Under the pieces are notes generated by a model, which saw only the letters and a program-made list of their open reading frames with translations, had not been told where the DNA came from and made no database searches. A stretch of 44,767 nucleotides of DNA, taken from NCBI GenBank assembly GCA_029881195.1, contig JAOUNB010000006.1, positions 1-44,767 on the forward strand, read 5' to 3'. Shown piece after piece: positions 26,274 through 34,124 of the stretch. The number at the start of each line of letters is the position of its first letter. Position 1 is the stretch's first letter. A program made the translations under genes and the position numbers. Origin of the DNA: Candidatus Nitrosopumilus sp. Its GTDB lineage: Archaea > Thermoproteota > Nitrososphaeria > Nitrososphaerales > Nitrosopumilaceae.

Positions 26274-26507
26274 CTATGCATCTTGGTCTACAACAGTGCT
26301 TGTTGGGATTTTTGTTTCTCTTGCAATGTCTTCTGCCCGTTTTGCTTTGTTTTTTAATACAAACAGTATTGTCCTATATTCCAAATCCGCTAATGTCTTT
26401 ATGATTTTTTGATCTATATCATATCCATCTAGTTGTCCAGGAGTAGGTTTTTTCATCGATTCATGATAACATGTTAATATTTCATTTAAAATAATCCTGA
26501 ATTCCAA
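26274..26507 (-). pseudogene. Truncated winged-helix regulator remnant
   Basis: The frame ends in a winged-helix start: DQKIIKTLADLEYRTILFVL then KAKRAEDIARETKIPTSTV, after which a stop comes within five residues. The recognition helix would continue there in regulators of this kind (normally followed by a wing and about 40 more residues). A shorter start (MKKPTPGQLDGYD) is likely. Other frames downstream do not resume the domain. It looks like a 3'-truncated gene, though a tiny functional HTH is not excluded. Confidence 0.45.
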
Positions 26508-26572
26508 AATTCTAGAACAATGTCATAAATTCATAAACATGGTTAATAACAAATACTTAGCTTAAACTAACT

Positions 26573-26643
26573 ATCATTGGTTTCTTTACACTTTTCATAG
26601 TCTGGAAAGTTACTATTGACGCTATTACTTGGAGACCAATGAT
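26573..26643. repeat. Inverted repeat pair 1 in spacer
   Basis: ATCATTGGTTTC at the left end and GAGACCAATGAT at the right end match in 11 of 12 positions as reverse complements, with 47 nt between them. It would form a stem closing a loop, or terminal repeats of a tiny element. Confidence 0.5.
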
Positions 26644-26697
26644 ATTTTTTGTGCATGATACAAATACGAAAATTGATATTTTTACATCTTATACAAT

Positions 26698-26804
26698 CAT
26701 GGTAAAACTAGGACAGTAGAAAAAATAATGCCAATAGTAAAAAACTTTTGTTGACTAAAGTATGTGGATTTACTATCAGTACTGGCCATCATAGTTTTAC
26801 CATG
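26698..26804. repeat. Long nested hairpin in spacer
   Basis: CATGGTAAAACTA at the left end is the perfect reverse complement of TAGTTTTACCATG at the right end. Inside, ATAGTAAA pairs with TTTACTAT and TGCCA roughly with TGGCCA, so the 107 nt can fold as one long imperfect hairpin. Confidence 0.55.
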
Positions 26805-27027
26805 GAGTGTTTGATTGCCGTAGACTTGTATCGGAGAAAAATTAATCATTGTACAGCAATCATTTAGGTTCAGCGAAGGAATTTATTATAATCATCGAAG
26901 ATTCCAAATAATTATTTTAAAAATGTACATCAAATGTTGGTTTGATTATTTTTTCATATTATAACAAAATAAAATACCAAAATAGATTGTTCTGTATTTT
27001 TAATAGCAAAACAAATTATGTGAAATC

Positions 27028-27330
27028 ATGAGTCAACAAGAAATAAAACCTTGGGTAATAATTACAATATTCAAAGAAAGTATAAACGTAGAAGACCTTC
27101 AAAGAATTTCCCCACAGATTCAAAACCTAATTGATGAATGGCAAAACAAAGGAAGAATGATGTGGTCTGGTGCATTCAATGACAATGCAACGGGAATGGC
27201 AGTATTTGAAGGAACAGAAAGAGAGGCAAACGAGGTTTACAGTAAGTATGACAAGATCTGTTCTGGAGTGTTAGAGTATTCGATGTATCAGTGGGATGCA
27301 ATGCCAGTTCTTTCTATTCTGTCAAAGTAG
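27028..27330 (+). CDS. YCII-like / dimeric alpha-beta barrel protein
   Basis: 100-aa soluble protein with the pattern of a small ferredoxin-like barrel: ISPQIQNLIDEWQNKGRMMWSGAFND, a strand GMAVFEGTEREANEVY, and YSMYQWDAMPVLSIL. This recalls YCII-related proteins, which may be small enzymes or ligand binders. A TATA-like TATTTTTAAT lies about 30 nt upstream. Assignment is moderate; function unknown. Monocistronic, in an area of small accessory genes. Confidence 0.6.
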   Translation: MSQQEIKPWVIITIFKESINVEDLQRISPQIQNLIDEWQNKGRMMWSGAFNDNATGMAVFEGTEREANEVYSKYDKICSGVLEYSMYQWDAMPVLSILSK

Positions 27331-27570
27331 ATAACCCATAATTTTTTGGACATGCTAAAAAATGAACTGTATAGAAGGAGTGGCTATGATATACAAGAAT
27401 ACAAAAAATGCTCACAGTACAACATGGTAGTATCTAGAATTTGCAAATTCTGTAAAAACATTTTGATGAAATTCATTTGCATCAATTCAATTCAGAATAG
27501 TTCCAAGACATTGAAACAACAGAAAAAAATGATAATATTGTTTTAATTTTTGTATGAATAAAAAGGACTT

Positions 27571-27696
27571 GTGTATCTGGGAGTTTCCATTAGGTGTTGC
27601 GGTGGTTGTGGCAGAGTTTTTTCATACTATGTTCTAAAAAATTCAAAACTATGTCCGGATTGCAGGTGTCTCTCTATATCAGGTCATCAGACATGA
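27571..27696 (+). CDS. Small zinc-ribbon protein, coupled to next gene
   Basis: Not in the track. From GTG 27571 the frame encodes 41 aa with RCCGGCGR and LCPDCRCLS, two Cys clusters spaced like a zinc ribbon. Its TGA overlaps the ATG of the next zinc-ribbon gene by the classic ATGA. The start codon is a guess (GTG, preceded by AAAAGGA). Probably zinc-binding, perhaps DNA, RNA or protein contact. Confidence 0.5.
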   Translation: MYLGVSIRCCGGCGRVFSYYVLKNSKLCPDCRCLSISGHQT

Positions 27697-27866
27697 CTTG
27701 CAGGGGAATTTGTGAGAGATACAGGTCCGAGAAGAGAATGTATTCAGACAATGCAAAACGATGTACATCTTGTAATGTTTACATCTGGTATGAGGGAACA
27801 AAATGCCCATGCTGTAATTTTTCTCTCCGACTCAAACGCAAGGCCAAATTTCGTAAATCACGCTAA
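27693..27866 (+). CDS. Small zinc-ribbon protein of archaeal type
   Basis: 57 aa from ATG 27693, within the longer track ORF. It begins MTCRGICERYRSEKRM and continues with KRCTSCNVYIWYEGTKCPCC, then a basic tail (RLKRKAKFRKSR). The CxxC-type pair with Trp before the second knuckle is a pattern I associate with small thaumarchaeal zinc ribbons. The start overlaps the stop of the 41-aa Cys-rich frame, so the two are probably made together. Nucleic-acid binding is inferred from the basic tail. Confidence 0.7.
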   Translation: MTCRGICERYRSEKRMYSDNAKRCTSCNVYIWYEGTKCPCCNFSLRLKRKAKFRKSR

Positions 27867-27951
27867 AAATCATGTATGTGCTAATATCTTTCTAGTCTTG
27901 CCTCAGAATCAGATCTGAATTTGTGCGAGAATGCACTTAGGATAAGGGCAT

Positions 27952-29214
27952 GTGACATATCCAGATGTGGATGTCCGAATAACTGATGGAGCGGTGGTAA
28001 GTCTACCTGCTGTATTGGATGCAAGATATGGAAATGACATTGCTCTAGAAGGTTTGTTTAACCCATCAATTCCTGGAGTAGGCGAAGTATGGGTAGATAC
28101 TCAGTTTGAGATGACATCAGGAAAAGAGAAACCGGGTACTGCCACTGTAATTAATGCCCAGACATGGGAGCCAGAAAGAAAGGTATCCCTACCACAGATT
28201 GAAATGAACAATCCTCACAACATGTGGACTGACAGAGACCAGAATCTGATATACCAAACACAGTGGTTTGATTCTAAACTTACAGTGTTTGACAGAACTA
28301 CTGGAAAATTAGTTAAAAACATCAGCGTAGGTGAGTCTCCAGCACACGTCATGACTAGAGTCGACACTGACCAGATTCATGTCACGTTAAACGGAGAGGA
28401 GGACAACAGATCTGTAGTTGAGCTAAAACCATTAGCAGAAGGAATTGAAAGAGAGATCGACATTGGACGAGGACATCCACATGCTCATTGGATGAGTCAT
28501 GATGGACAAATAATGGTAACACCAAATGTTCTTGATTCTGATTCTTCAATCTATGACTTTGATTCAGATTCTGTTACTACAATAACTGATGCAGGTTCCC
28601 ATCCTATTGCAACAGGTATGATGCCTGATTCAAGCAAGTACTATGTTGCAAATTTGCTTGACAGTACAATGACCGTGATTGAAACCTCATCTGGAGATAT
28701 ACTTGATACTGTCAATCTAATTGCAAACTATGACCCAATCAGTGGCAAAATAATAGGCCCAGTAGGTGCATTACCCATACAAACTCCGGTCAGTCCTAAT
28801 GGAAACTATATGGTCACTGCAAATACTCTGACAGGAACTATCACCATACTTGATACGGATACAGACCAATTGGTAGCTATGCTTCCATGTGATCCTGGAT
28901 GTCACGGGGTTCAATTTGGGGCAAAACAAGACGGTGGATACTATGCATATGTCTCAAGCAAGTTTTCAAATGAGCTACTTGTAGTAGATGCAGATCCTGA
29001 TAACGATGGTGATGCGTCAGATGCAGTGATTGCAGGTCGTATATCCTTGGTTTCATCACCCACTACTGCAATTGACGATACAATCGTAGGAAGTAATGGA
29101 ATGGGAGGACAGGGAGTATTAGCAATTCCAATACCATACAACGGTTGGGTTCAAAACCTGCCAGATGTGTGGAAGGATCAGTTAACTGCAGAACAGCAAA
29201 ATCCAATCCAATAA
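27952..29214 (+). CDS. YVTN/YncE-like beta-propeller protein, no signal peptide visible
   Basis: 420 aa. Repeated strands with SPNGNYMVTANTLTGTITILDTDT, GHPHAHWMSHDGQIMVTPN and KYYVANLLDSTMTVIETSSG are typical blades of a YncE-type seven-bladed propeller. Such proteins are normally secreted, but this frame starts at GTG directly in a mature-like sequence (MTYPDVDVRITDG) and an in-frame stop (TAA) lies three codons upstream. So the 5' part may be lost. A T-rich terminator follows. The next gene (29380) is a cupredoxin-propeller fusion, pointing to a shared extracytoplasmic role. Confidence 0.75.
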   Translation: MTYPDVDVRITDGAVVSLPAVLDARYGNDIALEGLFNPSIPGVGEVWVDTQFEMTSGKEKPGTATVINAQTWEPERKVSLPQIEMNNPHNMWTDRDQNLIYQTQWFDSKLTVFDRTTGKLVKNISVGESPAHVMTRVDTDQIHVTLNGEEDNRSVVELKPLAEGIEREIDIGRGHPHAHWMSHDGQIMVTPNVLDSDSSIYDFDSDSVTTITDAGSHPIATGMMPDSSKYYVANLLDSTMTVIETSSGDILDTVNLIANYDPISGKIIGPVGALPIQTPVSPNGNYMVTANTLTGTITILDTDTDQLVAMLPCDPGCHGVQFGAKQDGGYYAYVSSKFSNELLVVDADPDNDGDASDAVIAGRISLVSSPTTAIDDTIVGSNGMGGQGVLAIPIPYNGWVQNLPDVWKDQLTAEQQNPIQ

Positions 29215-29230
29215 TCTTTTTTCTTTTTTT
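29215..29230 (+). terminator. T-rich terminator after propeller gene
   Basis: TCTTTTTTCTTTTTTT directly follows the stop codon region. Archaeal transcription ends efficiently in such T-runs without a strong hairpin. Confidence 0.5.
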
Positions 29231-29379
29231 AAGATATAAAATTTTAGAATCTTTGTTGAATCTCAAATAAAATAAGAAGTTCTATTCATTTTTATGAATT
29301 ATCTCAATTCATCTTTCGCAATAATAAATGATGATTTGAATATGTAACTTAAATTAAGTAAAAGAAATACGTATTACAT

Positions 29380-30864
29380 ATGATGATAAAACTATTTTTT
29401 ATTTTATCTTTAGCTGTGTTATTTTCTTTTTCTATGTTACAGGCAGATGCATCACACTTTACAATTCCAATTCCTCAAGATGATCATATTCCAGGTATGA
29501 GGAGTGTAATTGATTTCTATGTACCAAGGAGTCATTCTGTAAATGCTGGAGATGTCATAACTTGGACCAATGAAGATTCCATACATCATACCGTTACCAG
29601 TGGTAAAGGTACATCTTTGGTCAAACAGCTAAGAGAATTCGAAGGAAAGCATGATGGGTTTTTTGACAGTGGAATTATTAATCCACAAGAATCTTGGTCA
29701 TTTACCTTTTCGGAACCTGGTCAATACACATATTATTGTACACTCCATCCATGGGTGGAAAGAAGCATAATCGTACTAGATTCAGAGCGCAAGGTACCAA
29801 GTCCTAGAGTACAGATAGAAGAAGGAGTAAAACCCTACGACATCAAGTGTAATCCAGATTATTCTCTTGTCTTCAAGTCTTGGGATTTAAAACCAGTCTG
29901 CATAAAATCTGAGCATACACAGAAACTGATGGATTTTGGATGGGCATCCACATATGATCCATATCCTATGATTTTGACAGTACCTAATGCACAAGACAAG
30001 GCATATGTCACACTACAGGGGGATAATAAAATCTCAGAGGTTTTTTCTGAAGAGAAATGGGAGACAGGTCCAAACATGACATATCTGGACATTTCTCCTG
30101 ATGGTTCTTTGTTATTGGCAACGAGTAGCCAAAGTGACACGGTACATGCATTTGATATGGAATCTGGCGAACAGATCAAGGAAATTACAGTAGGAAAGAC
30201 TCCGAAGGGAGTAAAAATTCACCATACTGGAAAGATAGCATTTGTTGCAAATGAGAATTCAGGAACAGTAAGTGTGATCAATCTTGATACCTTGAATATT
30301 GCAAAGGACATTCCAGTTGGAGATGTACCACACAACATTGTATTTCATCCAAACGGACTGGAGGCTTTTGTAACAATTCAAGGAGAAGATGAAATAGTCA
30401 CAATTGATATTAATTCGTTAGAAAAAACCGGTTTCATTCAGGTTGGAAATTTGCCTCACAATCTCGACATAACTCCTGATGGGAATACTTTGTTTGTAAC
30501 AAATATTGGAAGCAATGATGTTGCAGTAATTGATCTGGATGATAAAGAAATAATCAAACGCATCCCAGTCAGTAAGGGCCATCACGGTATTGACATTCCA
30601 CCTACTGGAAATAGAATTTTTGTTTCAGGAATTGGAGATGACAAGATAAGTGTAATTGATACGACATCATTTGAAGTGATCAAACAGATTGTTGTAGGTA
30701 AAGGACCACATGGATTAAGAACCGACTCTAGCGGAATCAAATTGTTTGTGGGAGTAACTCAAACAAATGAGATTGTTGTGATTGATACTGAAACTCTGGA
30801 GATAATAGACAGATTGAATTCAGGTAATACTCCATTCTGGGTTGCAATTCCTGGAAATCCATGA
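29380..30864 (+). CDS. Secreted cupredoxin plus beta-propeller fusion protein
   Basis: 494 aa. A signal peptide (FILSLAVLFSFSMLQADA) is followed by a type 1 copper domain (about 30-135): SIHHTVTSG supplies His and YYCTLHPWVERS supplies Cys and His, but the usual axial Met is Val. Next is the module C-x16-C-I-K-x10-GWA (about 153-184), then a YncE-like propeller with about seven 40-residue blades such as VIDLDDKEIIKRIPVSKG. It likely sits outside the membrane and handles electrons or copper. Related to the neighbouring propeller gene. Domain calls are sure; the partner is unknown. Confidence 0.9.
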   Translation: MMIKLFFILSLAVLFSFSMLQADASHFTIPIPQDDHIPGMRSVIDFYVPRSHSVNAGDVITWTNEDSIHHTVTSGKGTSLVKQLREFEGKHDGFFDSGIINPQESWSFTFSEPGQYTYYCTLHPWVERSIIVLDSERKVPSPRVQIEEGVKPYDIKCNPDYSLVFKSWDLKPVCIKSEHTQKLMDFGWASTYDPYPMILTVPNAQDKAYVTLQGDNKISEVFSEEKWETGPNMTYLDISPDGSLLLATSSQSDTVHAFDMESGEQIKEITVGKTPKGVKIHHTGKIAFVANENSGTVSVINLDTLNIAKDIPVGDVPHNIVFHPNGLEAFVTIQGEDEIVTIDINSLEKTGFIQVGNLPHNLDITPDGNTLFVTNIGSNDVAVIDLDDKEIIKRIPVSKGHHGIDIPPTGNRIFVSGIGDDKISVIDTTSFEVIKQIVVGKGPHGLRTDSSGIKLFVGVTQTNEIVVIDTETLEIIDRLNSGNTPFWVAIPGNP

Positions 30865-31228
30865 CACCCAAAAAATCTTCAGCATTTTTTGTATTATGCT
30901 AAAATAATGAGTTTAGAAAAAATAATTTTGTGGTTATTATCCTGGAGACAAGTATCTATTAGGTTGTAAAATATGTAATCCAAAAAAGGCAAAGGCAGTA
31001 GTTGAGATTATTAGAATTTTAATTCATCTTCCTTTTTTCATATATTCAAATTTTAAACAAATTTCAAACTTATACGTGGGTACGAAGTCAAATGCCTAAA
31101 CTATATCTTACACATGTTGTGCTGGAGGGCTCTGATACGTCGATGGGACATAATTCTACCTGTTACTTTTCGGAACATAATTAAGATTCTTCAGATGTGT
31201 CTTTTGAGATGATGGGTTGGGCATAGAT
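30865..31228. other. 364-bp spacer with possible zinc-ribbon remnant
   Basis: A minus-strand gene starts left of 31396. On the plus strand, a frame without a start reads CGYYPGDKYLLGCKICNPKK. Its 19-nt AAAAAAGGCAAAGGCAGTA also occurs at the end of the 35289 gene, so a decayed small zinc-ribbon gene is possible. TACGTGGGTACG at 31073 matches (inverted) a site at 11701. Confidence 0.35.
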
Positions 31229-31396
31229 TCAAAAAAGGTCTGGTTTTTTTACAGATATTTTCTTTCTAAGTATTTTTAATGCAGATTCAGCTAAATCAAT
31301 AGGGCCGTTATCAGTTAGATCAAAATTGCCTATTTCTTTGATTGAGAGTTGAGTATAAAAATTAGGGCCTATATTTTGCATGACCTGTTGCGACAT
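31229..31396 (-). CDS. Small hypothetical protein (55 aa)
   Basis: Not in the track. ATG to TGA encodes 55 aa with MSQQVMQNIGPNFYTQLSIK, then LTDNGPIDLAESALKILRKK and a basic end. The composition looks coding. It lies 134 nt downstream of the large HTH gene on the same strand. It may be a free small protein or a remnant of a longer one. No family recognised. Confidence 0.4.
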   Translation of the reverse strand: MSQQVMQNIGPNFYTQLSIKEIGNFDLTDNGPIDLAESALKILRKKISVKKPDLF

Positions 31397-31530
31397 CTGA
31401 TCTTGTATTGAATTTGATCTTAAAGGTTGTATCTACCCTGAAATATCTTCAGAATAATGTACCATATCTTTGCCATATGCTTTTTTTATTTTAAATTTTG
31501 TATGTTCACAGTTGGTGAAAATATTGTTTT

Positions 31531-32841
31531 CTATCGGAAATCGGGTTTATCCATTCCAATATCTTTTAGAACTTTGTTTGTTTGGTTCATTGCATGTTTT
31601 TTGATTTTTAGCCTGTCTTCTTTTTTGATAGATTTAGATGCAAACTGAAGCATCTCATCCATTATACGTATTCCTTCCTCAGTCCCTTTTTTTAGTCCCA
31701 ATTGATACAACATTGGAAGATTTGAAAGGTTAGGTGTAACTTGCATAATGTAATCCTTTATGACAGATGGTTTTTTGTCTGTAGTGTCAAGTTTAATGAA
31801 CTTATCCACTACTTTTGAAAATAAAAATTCAAGATTTTCGCTAATATTTCTTTCCATCTTTGTAGTTTTTTCTTTTCTTGCAATCATCACAGTTCTTTTT
31901 ATTTTAAGAAGTGCTTGATTTGTTTCCACAGGATCAAGATCATTTGCATTAAGATCCAGACCAAAATCCTGCATATAGCTTGTAATAATATATGATAATG
32001 CATCTTTTCTGCATGATGCCTTTGTTGTTCCAAATGGACAGTTATCACAATTTGTTGTGAAATATCTTGCGCCATGCTTACCAAAACTGGACAAAATTAT
32101 TTTTTCTTGTTTTCTTAATTTTGTAAGAGTTCGTGATACTAATCCTTCATCGATTAGAAGTGCCTGAGAGATTTCTTGGTTAGAGTATGATCCTTCATCG
32201 ATTAATTCCAAAATTTCTTTTTCCAACTCCCCTGGAGACCTTCTTGATGGCTCTTCTATAGCATCAGCCAAGTAATGTGAAACTAATTTATCTCCTTTTT
32301 TATGATTAAACACAATCTGGTTTCCATCAAAACTTGCATCTAGCCCTGCCAACAATTCTGTTTTGATGATTTTTTCAAGTGTTTTCTCTAAATTTTTGAT
32401 CTTGAAATCTTTAAGTAATTCCGAAATTTTCTCTTTTGAAATTTTTACATTCCCAGAATTAAAAATATAATAAACCGCCCATCTGACTTTTCGTTCATCA
32501 CTTCTTTCAATCAATCTTAACAAGCTGCAAAAATCATCAATCAGACTCCATTTTATCTCTGTGATTTCATCTTCAGAATTTTTGACAAACAGTATTTTGT
32601 CCAGATTGAATATAAAATCTTCAAATTGTTTTACAATATTGGATTTTTTTATTTTTGATGTTTGTTTTATTTTGGTACTTTTTTGAATTGCTTCTAAAAG
32701 ATCATTTTTAGATACGATATCTTCACCTCTGAAAGATTTGGTCTCATATTTTAAAAACTCAAAGAATTCCAAAGTTCTACCAATAACGGATGACGGTGGG
32801 AAAACTCTAAGAGCAGATAGATTTGCAGTTGAGAGCCCCAT
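31531..32841 (-). CDS. Large HTH protein with internal Cys cluster
   Basis: 436-aa soluble protein. The N-terminal half (about 1-200) is helical and rich in Lys and Glu. A winged-helix-like part follows (about 205-260): EILELIDEGSYSNQEISQALLIDEGLVSRTLTKLRKQ. Directly after it is a four-Cys group, CDNCPFGTTKASCRKDALSYI, that could hold an Fe-S cluster or zinc. The rest (about 300-436) is helical. It looks like a redox- or metal-responsive regulator, but this is inferred from domain order. It stands alone on the minus strand, next to the dyad site at 33055. Family not recognised. Confidence 0.7.
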   Translation of the reverse strand: MGLSTANLSALRVFPPSSVIGRTLEFFEFLKYETKSFRGEDIVSKNDLLEAIQKSTKIKQTSKIKKSNIVKQFEDFIFNLDKILFVKNSEDEITEIKWSLIDDFCSLLRLIERSDERKVRWAVYYIFNSGNVKISKEKISELLKDFKIKNLEKTLEKIIKTELLAGLDASFDGNQIVFNHKKGDKLVSHYLADAIEEPSRRSPGELEKEILELIDEGSYSNQEISQALLIDEGLVSRTLTKLRKQEKIILSSFGKHGARYFTTNCDNCPFGTTKASCRKDALSYIITSYMQDFGLDLNANDLDPVETNQALLKIKRTVMIARKEKTTKMERNISENLEFLFSKVVDKFIKLDTTDKKPSVIKDYIMQVTPNLSNLPMLYQLGLKKGTEEGIRIMDEMLQFASKSIKKEDRLKIKKHAMNQTNKVLKDIGMDKPDFR

Positions 32842-33120
32842 GTATACACACTCACAGTGGATTATTTATGCATATGAAGACATACAAAATAATTATCTTG
32901 TGTATCTATTCCAATCAAGTTTCCATGAATTCAATTTTTTAGAATTATCGAATCGGGATTTTTTAGAATATAATGGAACATACATACAGAGTTAGTTCTG
33001 CATTGACATTTCATACTCGAAAAATTAAATTGAATTATTTAAAGTGTGTATGAGTTGACTTCATCCAAAATAAGATCAAATATTGATTAGATTTTAACTA
33101 ATTTTTAGTATGCGTTTTTG
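32842..33120. other. Intergenic region with the first dyad site
   Basis: 279 bp between the HTH gene and the first small gene. It contains ATTTTTTAGAAT twice within about 35 bp (near 32935 and 32960), the dyad at 33055-33079 and a TATA-like stretch near 33092-33100. Confidence 0.4.
33055..33079. promoter_or_regulatory. 25-bp dyad operator candidate, site 1
   Basis: TTGACTT-N11-AGATCAA. It lies 42 nt before the TTG start of the 33121 ORF and about 13 nt before a TATA-like TTTTAACTA. Same layout as the other four dyad sites. Confidence 0.5.
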
Positions 33121-33273
33121 TTGATTAACCACCATAAAATAACTTCTGAGAAAAAGGCATATGATCCTGCAATACATTGTAACTATAGTACAGAAATAGG
33201 GAGCAACAAGGATTATCGTTTAGATTCCTGTGAACAAAAAGATACAAGTGAGTATAAAGAATACAACATATGA
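33121..33273 (+). CDS. Small hypothetical protein, first of a coupled pair
   Basis: Not in the track. TTG start, 50 aa, with MINHHKITSEKKAYDPAIHC and SCEQKDTSEYKEYNI. Hydrophilic, two Cys. A TATA-like stretch is about 25 nt upstream, so the mRNA may be leaderless. Its TGA overlaps the next ATG (ATGA). Composition alone cannot prove coding, but the coupling and the upstream dyad make it plausible. Function unknown. Confidence 0.4.
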   Translation: MINHHKITSEKKAYDPAIHCNYSTEIGSNKDYRLDSCEQKDTSEYKEYNI

Positions 33274-33419
33274 TTGCTATGAACTATTCAAACTCTGATG
33301 ATGGAAATACTGTTGAGCAACAATTTGAGAAGTTGTATCCAGATTATGACTATGCATTAGAATCTTCATCTCATGAAAAGGATTCAAGAAAAAGAAAAAG
33401 GATGAAAACAATGTACTAA
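33270..33419 (+). CDS. Small charged protein (49 aa)
   Basis: Not in the track. ATG to TAA encodes 49 aa: an acidic first half (SNSDDGNTVEQQFEKLYPDYD) and a basic end (KDSRKRKRMKTMY). Such acidic-then-basic tails occur in small nucleic-acid or ribosome-associated proteins. It overlaps the 33121 ORF by 4 nt and is followed 48 nt later by the GNAT gene, so it belongs to the same rightward run. Function unknown. Confidence 0.5.
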   Translation: MIAMNYSNSDDGNTVEQQFEKLYPDYDYALESSSHEKDSRKRKRMKTMY

Positions 33420-33467
33420 TGATTGTGCATATATGCTCAAAATCTTTTAAATTTAGTTAATAAAAAA

Positions 33468-34124
33468 ATGAATTCCTCTACTCACACAAGAAAAAGTCGT
33501 ATAATAATACGAAGAATGGAAAACAAGGATATTCCAGAAATCGTAGAATTACAAAAAATTGCATTTCCCTATATGGCAGCAGAAGGAGTTTACTGGAGGC
33601 CTGATCAACTTGAATCCCACCTCAAAATTTTTCCTGAAGGTCAATTTGTTGCAGAATATAATGGAAAAATTGTCGGATCTTGTAGCAGTTTGATCATACA
33701 ATTAAAATCGGAATATGAGCCACATACTTGGAAAGACGCCTGTGGGGATAGTTTTTTTAAAAATCACAATCCAAGTGGTGATTCTCTGTATGGTGCTGAT
33801 GTTTCAGCTCATCCAGATTATAGGAGGCTGGGAGTTGCCACAAAACTATATGATGCAAGAAAAACATTAGCAATCGAACTTAATCTAAGAAGGATAATTG
33901 CAGGGGCAAGACTATTCAATTATTGTGAGCATGCCCAAGAGTTTTCTCCCTTAGAATATGTCCAAATGGTGAAACGACATAAAATCAAAGAACCTGTATT
34001 GTCATTTCAGATAAGAAATGGATTCAAATTCATCAAAATACTTCCTAACTACATGAAAGATCCTAGATCATTGAACAATGCAACTTTTATTGAATGGAAA
34101 AATCCTCATTTCGTAGAAAAATAA
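33468..34124 (+). CDS. GNAT-family acetyltransferase (nitrilase-associated type)
   Basis: 218 aa from ATG 33468. The track's start at 33423 adds a leader after an unlikely codon, and TTTTAAATTTA lies about 20 nt before ATG 33468. The acetyl-CoA loop is in VSAHPDYRRLGVATKLYDARK, with RRIIAGARLFNYCEHAQEFS and FQIRNGFKFIKILPNYMKDP, which resemble the GNAT part of bacterial GNAT-nitrilase fusions. It acetylates an unknown amine. The amidohydrolase gene follows with a 1-nt TAATG overlap, so the two are surely co-translated. Confidence 0.88.
   Translation: MNSSTHTRKSRIIIRRMENKDIPEIVELQKIAFPYMAAEGVYWRPDQLESHLKIFPEGQFVAEYNGKIVGSCSSLIIQLKSEYEPHTWKDACGDSFFKNHNPSGDSLYGADVSAHPDYRRLGVATKLYDARKTLAIELNLRRIIAGARLFNYCEHAQEFSPLEYVQMVKRHKIKEPVLSFQIRNGFKFIKILPNYMKDPRSLNNATFIEWKNPHFVEK

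Larger units (their letters stand above)
26508..27027. other. 520-bp spacer rich in inverted repeats, no gene
   Basis: No ORF is convincing. ATCATTGGT at 26573-26581 is matched by ACCAATGAT at 26635-26643. A second pair (26698-26710 and 26792-26804) is a perfect 13-bp inverted repeat enclosing another (ATAGTAAA/TTTACTAT). The region may be a structured RNA or the remains of a small transposon-like element. Confidence 0.5.

Noticed and set aside
27346-27546. 66-aa ORF after the YCII-like gene
   Set aside because: Weak composition (many Asn, Ile and Lys), TTG start, no recognisable pattern; I could not support it.
32738-32995. 85-aa plus-strand ORF
   Set aside because: Overlaps the start of the large HTH gene in antisense and continues into AT-rich spacer; no coding signal.
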